Source: Bacillota bacterium | GTDB taxonomy: Bacteria; Bacillota; Clostridia; Christensenellales; SZUA-584 | Reading direction: 5' to 3' | DNA length: 32,537 nucleotides | Assembly: GCA_023415915.1 (NCBI GenBank) | Contig: JAEZIZ010000009.1 | Span: forward strand, 1 to 32,537 | Shown here: positions 22,628 to 29,735 of the stretch, one piece after another | Layout of the letters: every line of letters starts with the position of its first letter | Numbering within the stretch: the first letter of the stretch is position 1 | The notes under the pieces: model-generated | What the model saw: the letters and a program-made list of their open reading frames with translations, nothing else | Databases searched by the model: none | What the model was told of the DNA's origin: nothing | Translations under genes and position numbers: made by a program

Positions 22628-22656
22628 ATATTACGCCTGTAATTTTATTTTGTCAA
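22628..22656 (-). promoter_or_regulatory. Promoter of the 14-gene operon
   Basis: On the minus strand a perfect TTGACA (22656-22651) is followed after 17 bases by TAATAT (22633-22628). Transcription would start near 22621, giving a leader of about 90 bases. Confidence 0.7.
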
Positions 22657-22763
22657 TGATTTTAAATGCATTTTAATGATTATTCATTAAATTTTTTCTT
22701 TCGTTTATACTATGTTTATCATATATGTTTATACTTAAGATACTCTTCATTGTACGTTTACTG

Positions 22764-22786
22764 AACTAAACATCTTTTGTTTAGTT
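22764..22786 (+). promoter_or_regulatory. Inverted repeat AACTAAAC-N7-GTTTAGTT, candidate operator
   Basis: A perfect 8-bp inverted repeat with a 7-base centre, directly preceded by GTTTACTG, which adds a third half-site. It lies about 110 bases upstream of the operon -35 box. Its half-site matches the GTTTAGT repeats downstream of the promoter, so a looped repressor complex is possible. Confidence 0.45.
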
Positions 22787-22845
22787 AAATACAGCCGTTT
22801 TTTTACAAACTGCTCTTTTGCTATTACAAAAGACTTGTTTTACAC

Positions 22846-22881
22846 AAAAAAGCCCTGATTGCGTGTAAAGCGCGCACAGGG
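22846..22881 (-). terminator. Rho-independent terminator after NAGPA paralog 1
   Basis: On the minus strand CCCTG...CAGGG with an inner TGCG...CGCA stem is followed by CTTTTTT. It lies about 55 bases past the TAG of the gene and separates the NAGPA cluster from the operon promoter. Confidence 0.85.
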
Positions 22882-22936
22882 AGAATTTATGATAAATTCG
22901 ATATTCTATAATTCTAACGCCGACATGCCACCTATG

Positions 22937-24076
22937 CTATTTTTTCGGTTCGGGCATCGGCGGCGCTGCGTCGGGGTCGTCGGTGATATATAATATATCG
23001 ACTATCTGTCGGTAATTGCCGCACGGCTTGTTCGCAAGCTTATCTTTAAAAGCCAGCTGCGCAGAACCGCCTCCGTCGAGGTTGAAAGCAACCTTGCAGC
23101 CTAGATCGTACATCAGCTGCGAGAGCTGCGTCATATCGAGACCTCTTGAATAGCTGCCCTGCCTGCCGTCCACCGCCACAAAGCAGTAATGCCCCGGCTC
23201 GTAATACCCTACCGCCGCTCTTGGGTTTGCCCTCGTTACCGACGAGTTGAACTCAGTCATCGGCTGGCCGTCGTTTAAAAGCTGGGGGCCGAACGTCCAC
23301 ATCTGCCAGACGCCTTTTGCGAGTATCGCATCAATATCGTATTCGCCCTTTAAAAACGTCTCCATAGTGCCGTCGTTGTACATCACGAGTATGTCTTTAT
23401 ATGCGTCCTTGCGGTATACTATGCCGTTGCGCACAACCGGGCCCTTGTTGTTAGTGTAGTAATCGCCGTTCATCGTCAACACAGCGCCAAAGTCGGCGCA
23501 CATATCGTCGGCGTACTTGCGGCCTCCGCCGCCGTAACGGTTGCCGGCGAACGCTGTCCTGAAGTATTCGATGTCCGTTATATATATATCGGCGACGAAG
23601 TACGTCAGGCCTTTCTGCTGCGTCTTTTGTATCGTAACGTTTATATGCTCGCTTCTGTACGAGTTATCCTCGCTCAGCACTTCGCCGTCCGTAAACTTGC
23701 CGGGGAACTTCTGCCCCCACATAGTAGAAGGCGTAGGCTCGGGCGTGGCTGTGGGCACAGGCGTAGGCTCGGGCGTTGGCTCCGGCGTTGGGGACGGAGT
23801 GGGAGCAAGCGTCATCTCGGGAGTGGCCGTTGCGGCGGACGCCGCCGACTTCCCGCCGGAAAAAACGAGGAAATACACCGTAACTATGAGCAGCACTGCC
23901 GCCGCGCATATCGCGGCGACAACCCAAACGGGCGGCTTGCTGCGCTTCGGGCTGCTATCCCGCTTTAAAGTATCCCCGCGTTTGGATTTTGGGGGCTTAA
24001 CGTCTGTCGTTATTTTATTCAGCGTTACCCGCTGGAGCCTGACGCTTTTGCTTTTCTGTTCCAATGCTCTATTCAT
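22937..24076 (-). CDS. Membrane-anchored phosphodiester glycosidase (NAGPA domain), paralog 1
   Basis: A 379-residue protein: a basic cytoplasmic N-terminus containing VRLQRVTLNKIT, one membrane segment at about 49-72, a Thr/Pro/Glu linker (86-117) and an extracytoplasmic NAGPA (DUF2233) domain from about 155 to 365. Conserved NAGPA motifs are seen: LTMNGDYYTNNKGPVVRNG, GPQLLNDGQPM, NPRAAVGYYEPGHYCFVAVDGR and VAFNLDGGGSAQLAF. This last is closest of the three paralogs to the NLDGGGS consensus. The family removes GlcNAc from a phosphodiester or acts in exopolysaccharide and wall sugar metabolism. It has its own promoter (24172-24200) and terminator. AAGG directly abuts the ATG, so the start is less certain. 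Confidence 0.88.
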   Translation of the reverse strand: MNRALEQKSKSVRLQRVTLNKITTDVKPPKSKRGDTLKRDSSPKRSKPPVWVVAAICAAAVLLIVTVYFLVFSGGKSAASAATATPEMTLAPTPSPTPEPTPEPTPVPTATPEPTPSTMWGQKFPGKFTDGEVLSEDNSYRSEHINVTIQKTQQKGLTYFVADIYITDIEYFRTAFAGNRYGGGGRKYADDMCADFGAVLTMNGDYYTNNKGPVVRNGIVYRKDAYKDILVMYNDGTMETFLKGEYDIDAILAKGVWQMWTFGPQLLNDGQPMTEFNSSVTRANPRAAVGYYEPGHYCFVAVDGRQGSYSRGLDMTQLSQLMYDLGCKVAFNLDGGGSAQLAFKDKLANKPCGNYRQIVDILYITDDPDAAPPMPEPKK

Positions 24077-24102
24077 CCTTGATTATGGGTGATATTTTTA
24101 TA

Positions 24103-24137
24103 CCCCAAAAAGTCTCACGGCTTTTTGGGGACCCCGT
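24103..24137 (+). repeat. Palindromic repeat, copy 4
   Basis: CCCCAAAAAG and CTTTTTGGGG (the same stem as copy 1) enclose an 8-base loop and are followed by ACCCCGT. It lies in the 5' leader of NAGPA paralog 1, about 30 bases before its start. Confidence 0.8.
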
Positions 24138-24171
24138 TTAGATAATGCTGATACGGTAAGTATGCCTGAAT

Positions 24172-24200
24172 ATATTAATATATCGTGCGCGCGTTGTCAA
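24172..24200 (-). promoter_or_regulatory. Promoter of NAGPA paralog 1
   Basis: On the minus strand TTGACA (24200-24195), a 17-base spacer and TAATAT (24177-24172). The two boxes and spacer length are the same as at the operon promoter. The leader would contain palindromic repeat copy 4. Confidence 0.65.
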
Positions 24201-24227
24201 TCAGCCGGCATGGAACATTCTGACATG

Positions 24228-24250
24228 AAAAAGCGCCCTGAAAAAGGCGC
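24228..24250 (-). terminator. Rho-independent terminator after NAGPA paralog 2
   Basis: On the minus strand GCGCC and GGCGC form a stem of 5 bp followed by TTTTT, about 22 bases past the stop codon. Confidence 0.75.
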
Positions 24251-24271
24251 ATAAAGATACTACTTATATTA

Positions 24272-25345
24272 TTATTGTTCTTGGTCGGGCGTATCTGTGA
24301 TATACAGTATATCGCAGTCCATACGGTCGCCGGAGGGCCTGTTGTACACCTCGCCCATAAACGCCATCTGCGTGGAAGCGCCGCCGTCGAGGTTGAAAGC
24401 TACGCTGCAACCCAAGTCATACATCAGCTGCGACAGCTCGGGCAGCTTCATGCCTTTTGAGTAGCCTTTGCCGCGTCCGTCCACTACGACAAAGCAGTAA
24501 TGCCCCGGCTCATAATACCCTACCGCCGTCCGCGGGTTAGAGCCGCCTATAGGGTTAGGCATATTGAACTCGGTCATCGGCTGCCCGTCTTTAAGCAGCA
24601 TAGGCCCCCACGTCCACATCTGCCACGAGTCGGCTTTGAGTTCGTCCATGTCGAATTCATCGTTGGTATACGTCCGCATCGTGCCGTCATTAAACATCAC
24701 GAGCACGTCTTCGAGCACGCCGTCCCGGTACTCTTCCCCGTTCTTGAATACGGGACCGGCGTTTACCTTATAATAGTCGCCGTTGATTGCTATTACGGCG
24801 TTTACATCCTGCGCTATCTTATACACGTACTCCCGCTTGCCCTTGTATTTTCCGCTCGAAAACGCGCTGCGGAAGTATTTTAAGTCGGTTATATATATGT
24901 CCGCTACGAAGTACGTAACTCCGTCTTTCTGAACCTTTGTTATGTCCACGTTTACATTGGCGCTCTTGTACGAATTATCGTCCTTTATTACTTCCCCGTC
25001 CGTGAACTTGCCGGGGAATTTTGCTCCCCACATAGTCGAAGGAGTAGGCTCGGGCGTAGGCGTGGGCGTGGGCGTGGGCGTAGGCGTCGGCGTCGGCGAG
25101 GGCGAAGGCTCGGGCATAATAGTCACTTTGGGTGTGCTTGACGCTTCCGGCTCGGCCTGTCCTCCGCCCGCGAATGCAAGGAAATATACCCCCAAAGCTA
25201 TCAGCGCCAAGGCGGTAACGCAAAGCGTTACTATCGCCCAGGCGGGCAGGCCGCGGCGTTGCTTTGCGTTTATATACTCATCGTCTATCGTGATTTTAGA
25301 CAGCGTCACGCGCTGCGTCTTAACGTTCTTGTTTTTTTCGTCCAT
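24272..25345 (-). CDS. Membrane-anchored phosphodiester glycosidase (NAGPA domain), paralog 2
   Basis: A 357-residue paralog of its neighbours. Its N-terminus VKTQRVTLSKIT matches that of paralog 1, the membrane segment is at about 35-58 and the linker 72-104 is mostly a Pro-Thr dipeptide repeat. The NAGPA domain follows, with AINGDYYKVNAGPVFKNG, GPMLLKDGQPMTEFN, NPRTAVGYYEPGHYCFVVVDGR and VAFNLDGGASTQMAF. The third Gly of the consensus NLDGGGS is Ala. It probably faces the outside and acts on phosphodiester-linked sugars. It follows the 59-residue membrane protein by 21 bases with only a weak ribosome site. Confidence 0.87.
   Translation of the reverse strand: MDEKNKNVKTQRVTLSKITIDDEYINAKQRRGLPAWAIVTLCVTALALIALGVYFLAFAGGGQAEPEASSTPKVTIMPEPSPSPTPTPTPTPTPTPTPEPTPSTMWGAKFPGKFTDGEVIKDDNSYKSANVNVDITKVQKDGVTYFVADIYITDLKYFRSAFSSGKYKGKREYVYKIAQDVNAVIAINGDYYKVNAGPVFKNGEEYRDGVLEDVLVMFNDGTMRTYTNDEFDMDELKADSWQMWTWGPMLLKDGQPMTEFNMPNPIGGSNPRTAVGYYEPGHYCFVVVDGRGKGYSKGMKLPELSQLMYDLGCSVAFNLDGGASTQMAFMGEVYNRPSGDRMDCDILYITDTPDQEQ
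25053..25103. repeat. Hexanucleotide repeat encoding a Pro-Thr linker
   Basis: GGCGTN repeats (GGCGTG, GGCGTA, GGCGTC) in tandem encode the PTPTPT... linker of NAGPA paralog 2 on the minus strand. Such a tract can change length by slippage without shifting the frame. A shorter, more degenerate Thr-Pro tract is present in paralog 1 near 23745-23810. Confidence 0.7.
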
Positions 25346-25366
25346 GCTGCGTATAAATCGGCTTTA

Positions 25367-25546
25367 CTATCTTCTGTTTTCGCGTATCAGAAACGCGGAC
25401 GTGATAAGCGCGGCAAGGCTCAGTATGAGTATTATCGCCTGCACGAACGATTTGCCCATTATCGGGTTGAACTGCCCGAGCACAAGGAACGTCAGCGTCA
25501 CCAGCGAAAGCGATATGGAAATGTGCGGTATCAGTCGTTTAAGCAT
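25367..25546 (-). CDS. Small two-helix membrane protein
   Basis: A 59-residue protein starting MLKRLIPHISIS, with two hydrophobic segments (about 10-25 and 32-54) and a basic C-terminus IRENRR. The start at 25546 is fixed by TAAGGAGG, which includes the stop of the upstream NAGPA gene, so the two are tightly coupled; a longer frame would read through this site. I recognise no family. The place between two NAGPA genes suggests a helper role at the membrane, but that is a guess. Confidence 0.75.
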   Translation of the reverse strand: MLKRLIPHISISLSLVTLTFLVLGQFNPIMGKSFVQAIILILSLAALITSAFLIRENRR

Positions 25547-25556
25547 GCTGCCCTCC

Positions 25557-26693
25557 TTACTGCTCTGCGACATACAGTATGTCGGTAGTGCTTCTTCCGC
25601 CGTTGTAAGGCTGGTTGATTATATTGCCCATAAACGCCATCTCGGAGGACTGCCCGCCGTCGAGATTGAAAGCTACCTTGCATCCTAAGTCGTACATAAG
25701 CTGCGAAAGCTGCGCCATTTCCATGCCCTTCGAATAGCCCGCTTGCCGCCCGTCCACTACTACAAAGCAGTAATGCCCCGGCTCGTAATACCCAATTGCC
25801 GTCCTCGGGTTTTTGCCGTTTATGTTCTGCGGAGAGTCGAACTCAGTCATGGGCTGGCCGTCTTTAAGCAGCATCGGCCCGAATGTCCATACCTGATACG
25901 CGCCCTCGGCTTTTATCTTTTCCAAGTCAAGCTCGCTTGCGCTGTACGCCTGCATGCTGCCGTCATAGCTCATTACGAGAGCGTCCTGCGCTTTCTCATT
26001 AAGCCTGTAGGCGTTTCCGTTGCGCACCACCGGGCCTGGGTTGTCCACGCAGTGGTCGCCGTTTATCGCGATTACCGCATTTACGTCTTTTGCTATCTTA
26101 TCCGTCCCTTCGCGTCCGCCCATCTTCTCGGAGTTGCCCGGGAACGCCGTTTTGAAGTACTTAAGCTCGGCTACGTATATGTCGGCGAAAAAATACGTTA
26201 TTTCGTTCTCCTGCACCCTGTTTATCGATACGCTTATATTCGCGCTTTTATACGAATTTTCATTCTGCTCGACAGCGCCGTCAGTGAACTTGTCCGCAAA
26301 TTTCGCGCGCCAGTCGTTGGGGTCTACGGTAACCTCGGGCGACGTTTCCTGCCCGGCGGAAGCCGAAGGCGACGCGAACGCGGCGTTATCCGTAGCAGCG
26401 GCAGGCGCTGAAGCCATGGGCTGCGAAGGCTTTGGCAGCGCGGAAGGCTCCGTCTGCCAGTCGATAACGTAATTGGTTATATAGAATACCAGCAGTATCA
26501 GCACTGCCAGCAATACGTCCAGAACAATAAGCAGCGACATCGGCAGCCGCTTCTTTTTGGGAGTCCGGTTACGGCTCCCGCCTCTTGGCGCTCCCTGCCG
26601 CGGCCTCGTTTGCGGCACGTCGAGATAGTCATAGTTTCTTGCCGGTCTTCGCCCCCTGTTCGGGCTGCTGTCAAAATAGCGGTTATTATCCAT
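25557..26693 (-). CDS. Membrane-anchored phosphodiester glycosidase (NAGPA domain), paralog 3
   Basis: A 378-residue member and the first transcribed of the three. Its N-terminus is different and longer (a 50-residue Arg/Pro-rich cytoplasmic part), then come a membrane segment at about 51-76, an Ala/Ser/Pro linker and the NAGPA domain. Motifs are VNAVIAINGDHCVDNPGPVVRNG, GPMLLKDGQPMTEFD, NPRTAIGYYEPGHYCFVVVDGR and VAFNLDGGQSSEMAF. Gln replaces the consensus Gly of NLDGGGS, and the usual YY after NGD is HC, so activity or specificity may differ. A good promoter lies at 26763-26791, and AAGGGG lies about 12 bases before the ATG. Confidence 0.88.
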   Translation of the reverse strand: MDNNRYFDSSPNRGRRPARNYDYLDVPQTRPRQGAPRGGSRNRTPKKKRLPMSLLIVLDVLLAVLILLVFYITNYVIDWQTEPSALPKPSQPMASAPAAATDNAAFASPSASAGQETSPEVTVDPNDWRAKFADKFTDGAVEQNENSYKSANISVSINRVQENEITYFFADIYVAELKYFKTAFPGNSEKMGGREGTDKIAKDVNAVIAINGDHCVDNPGPVVRNGNAYRLNEKAQDALVMSYDGSMQAYSASELDLEKIKAEGAYQVWTFGPMLLKDGQPMTEFDSPQNINGKNPRTAIGYYEPGHYCFVVVDGRQAGYSKGMEMAQLSQLMYDLGCKVAFNLDGGQSSEMAFMGNIINQPYNGGRSTTDILYVAEQ

Positions 26694-26762
26694 AAACGGT
26701 GCTGCCCCTTAACCCAATATTCCACCACAAAAATACATTTTAAAGCATGATTTACTGCGTTA

Positions 26763-26791
26763 AGTATACAATCCGGCGCGAGTATTGTAAA
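26763..26791 (-). promoter_or_regulatory. Promoter of the NAGPA paralog 3 operon
   Basis: On the minus strand TTTACA (26791-26786), a 17-base spacer and TATACT (26768-26763), each five of six matches to the consensus. The start codon is about 70 bases downstream. Confidence 0.7.
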
Positions 26792-26841
26792 CCGGAAAAT
26801 GCTTATAAGCAAGACGCGCTTATGCTTTATGCTCTGCTCTG

Positions 26842-27201
26842 TTATATTTGCCGGTTTTCTACAAATTGAATTTTGAGCCCGCTTGGATCTTTAACAAAGA
26901 AAAACCGCAGATGAGGATTGGGTTCGAACGGCCCGCTGTGTATCCTGACGCCCTTCTCCGCCACGAAAGCCATCTTTTCCGCGAGAGAATCCACCTCGAA
27001 GCCGAGCGATATATCTTCGCCTATCACGGGCTTTGCGCCGCTTATGAGTTCCAGCTTCGTTTCTCCGCCGCCCATGAACGCTATCTCGCCGCCCGGGCCG
27101 GCCGGAAACCTGCGTTCCAGCTTTAATCCCACTATATCCTCGTAGAACCTGATCGATTCGTCCATGTCGCTTACCGTCACAGTGCACCAGCAAATTTTCA
27201 T
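26842..27201 (-). CDS. VOC/glyoxalase-fold protein
   Basis: A 119-residue single-domain protein of the vicinal-oxygen-chelate superfamily. It opens VTVSDMDESIRFYEDIVGLKLERRF and ends FFFVKDPSGLKIQFVE, the typical first and last strands. This family includes glyoxalase I, dioxygenases and antibiotic-binding proteins, and the particular function cannot be told. The ATG at 27201 has AAGGAGA upstream, and the longer frame is not needed. It is not clearly linked in function to the NAGPA genes that follow, which have their own promoter. Confidence 0.85.
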   Translation of the reverse strand: MKICWCTVTVSDMDESIRFYEDIVGLKLERRFPAGPGGEIAFMGGGETKLELISGAKPVIGEDISLGFEVDSLAEKMAFVAEKGVRIHSGPFEPNPHLRFFFVKDPSGLKIQFVENRQI

Positions 27202-27342
27202 ATCCGTTTCTCCTTGGCGTTTTGGTATTACTATAACCATATCGGCATGGCCGCAAACGCAGCAAAGCGCAATTAAATACCCGGCTAAGGCTAACGCAAA
27301 ATCGCAACCGCAAAAAGGCCTATTATTCGCAGCGCAAAAAGG

Positions 27343-28014
27343 TCACGGCAGATAGAGCCATTCTATCGATATTATCGCTTCTCCCTGTACTTTGACTCTG
27401 ACAAACTTAAGATATTCGTCCACGCCGTTTTCCACCGCGGGGAACATTCTGTCTCGGAACTCGTCATGGCCGACTTCTACGTTTACGCTCATATCCCCGG
27501 CGCTGGGCAGTAAATACTTAGTATCCGGGGTGGTACGGAAAGTGCGCAGCTTATCGTTTTTATTCCGTATATAACCAATTACATACAGCCCTTCCGCTTC
27601 CATAACCTCTTCGGTTGCCCCCGGATGATCCTCCAAATACTTCTCTACTGCCTTGTCGCCCGTCAGCCAGTCCACATAGTCGAACGTAATATCCGTTTGG
27701 CCGTCCATGCGCATGGATAAGTCCGTTATATATGCGCAGCTTTCCTCGACAGCGGCGGCAGTTTCATCAGGAACGTCAGGTTCGTCGGTAGCGTCGGCAG
27801 GTTCGTCGGTGGCGTCGGCGAGTTCATCGTCAGCAGAAGTATGCGGCGAAGCAGAAGGGAGCGGTTCCTCCGTCGGAATGACGGCCGAAAGCGAGGGCTC
27901 TTCCAAAGGGCGGCCGGAAGGCTGCTCACGTTCCGGAGCGCTGATTATAATGCATGACGAAAGAAGCATGCTTATTGCGGTTAAAGCAACCGCCAAAATC
28001 AACCGTTTTTTCAT
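27343..28014 (-). CDS. Lipoprotein of unknown function
   Basis: A 223-residue predicted lipoprotein: signal peptide with lipobox LLSSC (Cys21), then a low-complexity acidic stretch with a repeated ADATDEP unit (about 60-90) as spacer, then a compact domain of about 130 residues (CAYITDLSMRMDGQTDITFDYVDWLTGDKAVEKYLEDH to the end). I do not recognise the domain. It has its own promoter (28101-28128) and an AAGGGG ribosome site. A hairpin at 28031-28055 lies just before that site. Confidence 0.75.
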   Translation of the reverse strand: MKKRLILAVALTAISMLLSSCIIISAPEREQPSGRPLEEPSLSAVIPTEEPLPSASPHTSADDELADATDEPADATDEPDVPDETAAAVEESCAYITDLSMRMDGQTDITFDYVDWLTGDKAVEKYLEDHPGATEEVMEAEGLYVIGYIRNKNDKLRTFRTTPDTKYLLPSAGDMSVNVEVGHDEFRDRMFPAVENGVDEYLKFVRVKVQGEAIISIEWLYLP

Positions 28015-28030
28015 AAGGCACCCCTTACGC

Positions 28031-28055
28031 GCCGTAAAGCTTTTTGCTTTGCGGC
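28031..28055 (+). repeat. Leader hairpin, possible decayed palindromic repeat
   Basis: GCCGTAAAGC and GCTTTGCGGC form a stem with one T-G wobble around a TTTTT loop, then AGCCTGTA. The core TAAAGCTTTT is shared with copy 6. It sits directly upstream of the lipoprotein's ribosome site and no T-run follows on the minus strand, so a role in expression is possible. Confidence 0.45.
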
Positions 28056-28100
28056 AGCCTGTATATTATGATACTGATAATTTTAACCCGTATTGGGTAT

Positions 28101-28128
28101 ATTATACTACATATATAATCTATGTGAA
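28101..28128 (-). promoter_or_regulatory. Promoter of the lipoprotein gene
   Basis: On the minus strand TTCACA (28128-28123), a 16-base spacer and a perfect TATAAT (28106-28101), about 90 bases before the ATG. Confidence 0.6.
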
Positions 28129-28145
28129 TATTACACGCCAAATCA

Positions 28146-28179
28146 CCTCATAAGGCTTTTGGATTATTGGGACGCAGTA
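28146..28179 (+). repeat. Palindromic repeat, degenerate copy 5
   Basis: CCTCATAAGGCTTTTGG, then ATTATTGGGACGCAGTA, aligns over its whole length with copy 6 next to it but has lost much of the stem pairing. Confidence 0.55.
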
Positions 28180-28186
28180 ACTTATA

Positions 28187-28220
28187 CCCCATAAAGCTTT
28201 TAGCTTTATGGGGACCCCGT
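28187..28220 (+). repeat. Palindromic repeat, copy 6
   Basis: CCCCATAAAGC and GCTTTATGGGG form a perfect 11-bp stem with a TTTTA loop, then ACCCCGT. The stem sequence differs from copies 1 and 4 at paired positions, so base pairing is kept. The element supplies the last codons and stop (TAA at 28206-28208) of the M14 peptidase gene. Confidence 0.8.
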
Positions 28221-29486
28221 TATTAACGCGGCGCGCAGCAGCAGCGGCAGGTTCGCGCGGTATATTTGGTTAAACTGCGATATCGGCAGCGGGTTTCTTC
28301 CGCGGCCCACTTCCACGGTATAGCCCGGCCTGCGGAAGTACTGTATGAACCAGTCTTTAAAGCCCGCGTACGACGTTATACCGGTAGGCTGCTCTAAAGT
28401 ATAGCCGCTCACGGCGGCGAGCTCTTCCCCTATCGCGCGCGCTTCGGGTGGCTCTAGGCCCATGAAGTCCCAGAATATTACCTCTCCCTGGCTGTGGTAC
28501 GCGAGCACGAGGCTGAAGTCTCGGCCGCGCGTAAAATCAGCAAGCGCCCTGCTCTCGGGCTCGCTTTCCGGATACGGCCCCGGATACCTCGTCGGTCCGG
28601 GTCCGGTGATGCCGAGTTCTATTGCCGCGCGCCTCGAGAGTTCCCACGCGGCGTCGAAGTTGTGGTTTAAATCCACGCCGTTGTTGTTGGCCTGCCAGTC
28701 CTCGGAGAAGTCGGCGCTGCCGTTATTCCAGCTTATAAGCCGGGCGTAATTGGGATTGTCTGGCTGCAGGCCGTTAAGTACCAGCTCTATGCCGTCGGGG
28801 TTTACCATAGGCACTATGTATATGCTGCTCGTGTTCCATAAATACCCTGTGTCGTAGCCGCCAAGGCGCTCTCCCGTTGCCACCGCGGAGAGCAGGTCTT
28901 CCGCAAACTTCATCAGCACCGGGCTAGTTATCCATTCCAGCGCGTGTATGCTAGCGGTATAAAGCACCTGGTTGGCGCCGTTGCCAAGACGTATGTAGTA
29001 AAGGTCCCTGCCCAGAGCGCTTTGTCCGATAGTACCGTATTCGGCAAAAGGGTACCGAGCCATAAGGCCCTGTATATCCCTTTGCAGCACATCGTATGTA
29101 TAGTTGATATCAGTATCGACTACGGGAAAGCCGTAAGGAGCCGTTATCGTCTGCCCCGGCATAAGCGCTTCGGGAACAACGCCCGGATTCGCAGCTGCAA
29201 TGAGTGCGGCGCTCGTGCCGAACTTTTGCGCTATCGTATAGAACGTATCCCCCGGCCTTATCGTATAAGCGTCGTACCCGAGAAGATATCTTTGCATTGC
29301 CGCATACGTACGTGCGCCTATCACCCCATCGGGATACAGCCCGTGATTCCTTTGGAATTCCATTACCGCGCGCTGCGTCTGTGTGCCAAAAATACCGTCT
29401 GCCGCCACACGGTAGCCCAGCTTGCGCAGCATGGCCTGTATCTCCATCACATCCGAGCCGCTCATGCCTATTCTTAAGGTCCTCAT
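28206..29486 (-). CDS. M14-family wall peptidase with peptidoglycan-binding and LysM domains
   Basis: A 426-residue protein with three domains: PG_binding_1 at about 1-68 (GSDVMEIQAMLRKLGYRVAADGIFG), LysM at about 74-118 (YTIRPGDTFYTIAQKFG) and a zinc carboxypeptidase of family M14 at about 128-420. Zinc ligands appear to be His181 and Glu184 (IHALEW) and His331 (LAYHSQGE); the catalytic Glu is probably 392 (YTVEVG). The layout resembles gamma-D-glutamyl-diamino acid endopeptidase I, which cuts peptidoglycan stem peptides. No signal peptide is present, so it may act from the mother cell in sporulation or be released on lysis. A strong GGGAGG precedes the ATG. The 3' end lies in a palindromic repeat. 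Confidence 0.9.
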   Translation of the reverse strand: MRTLRIGMSGSDVMEIQAMLRKLGYRVAADGIFGTQTQRAVMEFQRNHGLYPDGVIGARTYAAMQRYLLGYDAYTIRPGDTFYTIAQKFGTSAALIAAANPGVVPEALMPGQTITAPYGFPVVDTDINYTYDVLQRDIQGLMARYPFAEYGTIGQSALGRDLYYIRLGNGANQVLYTASIHALEWITSPVLMKFAEDLLSAVATGERLGGYDTGYLWNTSSIYIVPMVNPDGIELVLNGLQPDNPNYARLISWNNGSADFSEDWQANNNGVDLNHNFDAAWELSRRAAIELGITGPGPTRYPGPYPESEPESRALADFTRGRDFSLVLAYHSQGEVIFWDFMGLEPPEARAIGEELAAVSGYTLEQPTGITSYAGFKDWFIQYFRRPGYTVEVGRGRNPLPISQFNQIYRANLPLLLRAALITGSP

Positions 29487-29542
29487 AAATGCCTCCCGAA
29501 CCCCTGATTAACGCCTTGTTTGCCCCAGAGTCGTTACAGGAC

Positions 29543-29575
29543 AAAAAAACTTCGAGGCGAAAGTCGCTTCGAAGT
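29543..29575 (-). terminator. Rho-independent terminator after the DtxR-type regulator
   Basis: On the minus strand ACTTCGA...TCGAAGT with an inner GCGA/TCGC forms a stem of about 11 bp with small mismatch, followed by seven T. It lies about 160 bases past the stop of the regulator gene. Confidence 0.85.
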
Positions 29576-29735
29576 CATTATATTCATACGATCTGCGATA
29601 TGTTTATTGACGCGTATATTTACTGCCTGCTGCGTTGGCTTACCGGATTTACGCCGCTCATCCTGCTTTACCTCCGCATAAGCAGCCGATATTACGGCCG
29701 CCCGGAATGCTAAGCCCGCTGTTCCAAATGCAGAT

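Larger units (their letters stand above)
22534..22936 (-). other. AT-rich control region upstream of the operon
   Basis: About 400 bases between the operon and the terminated NAGPA gene. It holds the operon promoter (22628-22656), three spaced GTTTAG repeats (22563, 22575, 22588) between the promoter and the aldolase start, an 8-bp palindrome (22764-22786) and, near the right end, the terminator of the preceding gene. No open frame with a ribosome site is seen. Confidence 0.7.

Noticed and set aside
22534..22936. A CcpA cre site in the operon control region
   Set aside because: I found no convincing match to the cre consensus; the repeats seen are GTTTAGT-type.
29489..29713. 74-codon plus-strand frame next to the M14 gene
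   Set aside because: It runs through the regulator's terminator hairpin, has no ribosome site and shows no recognisable domain.
29576..29735. A 13-codon minus-strand frame with a good GGAGGT site after the DtxR-type gene
   Set aside because: It is too short to support, and one well-spaced ribosome-like site in 160 bases can arise by chance.
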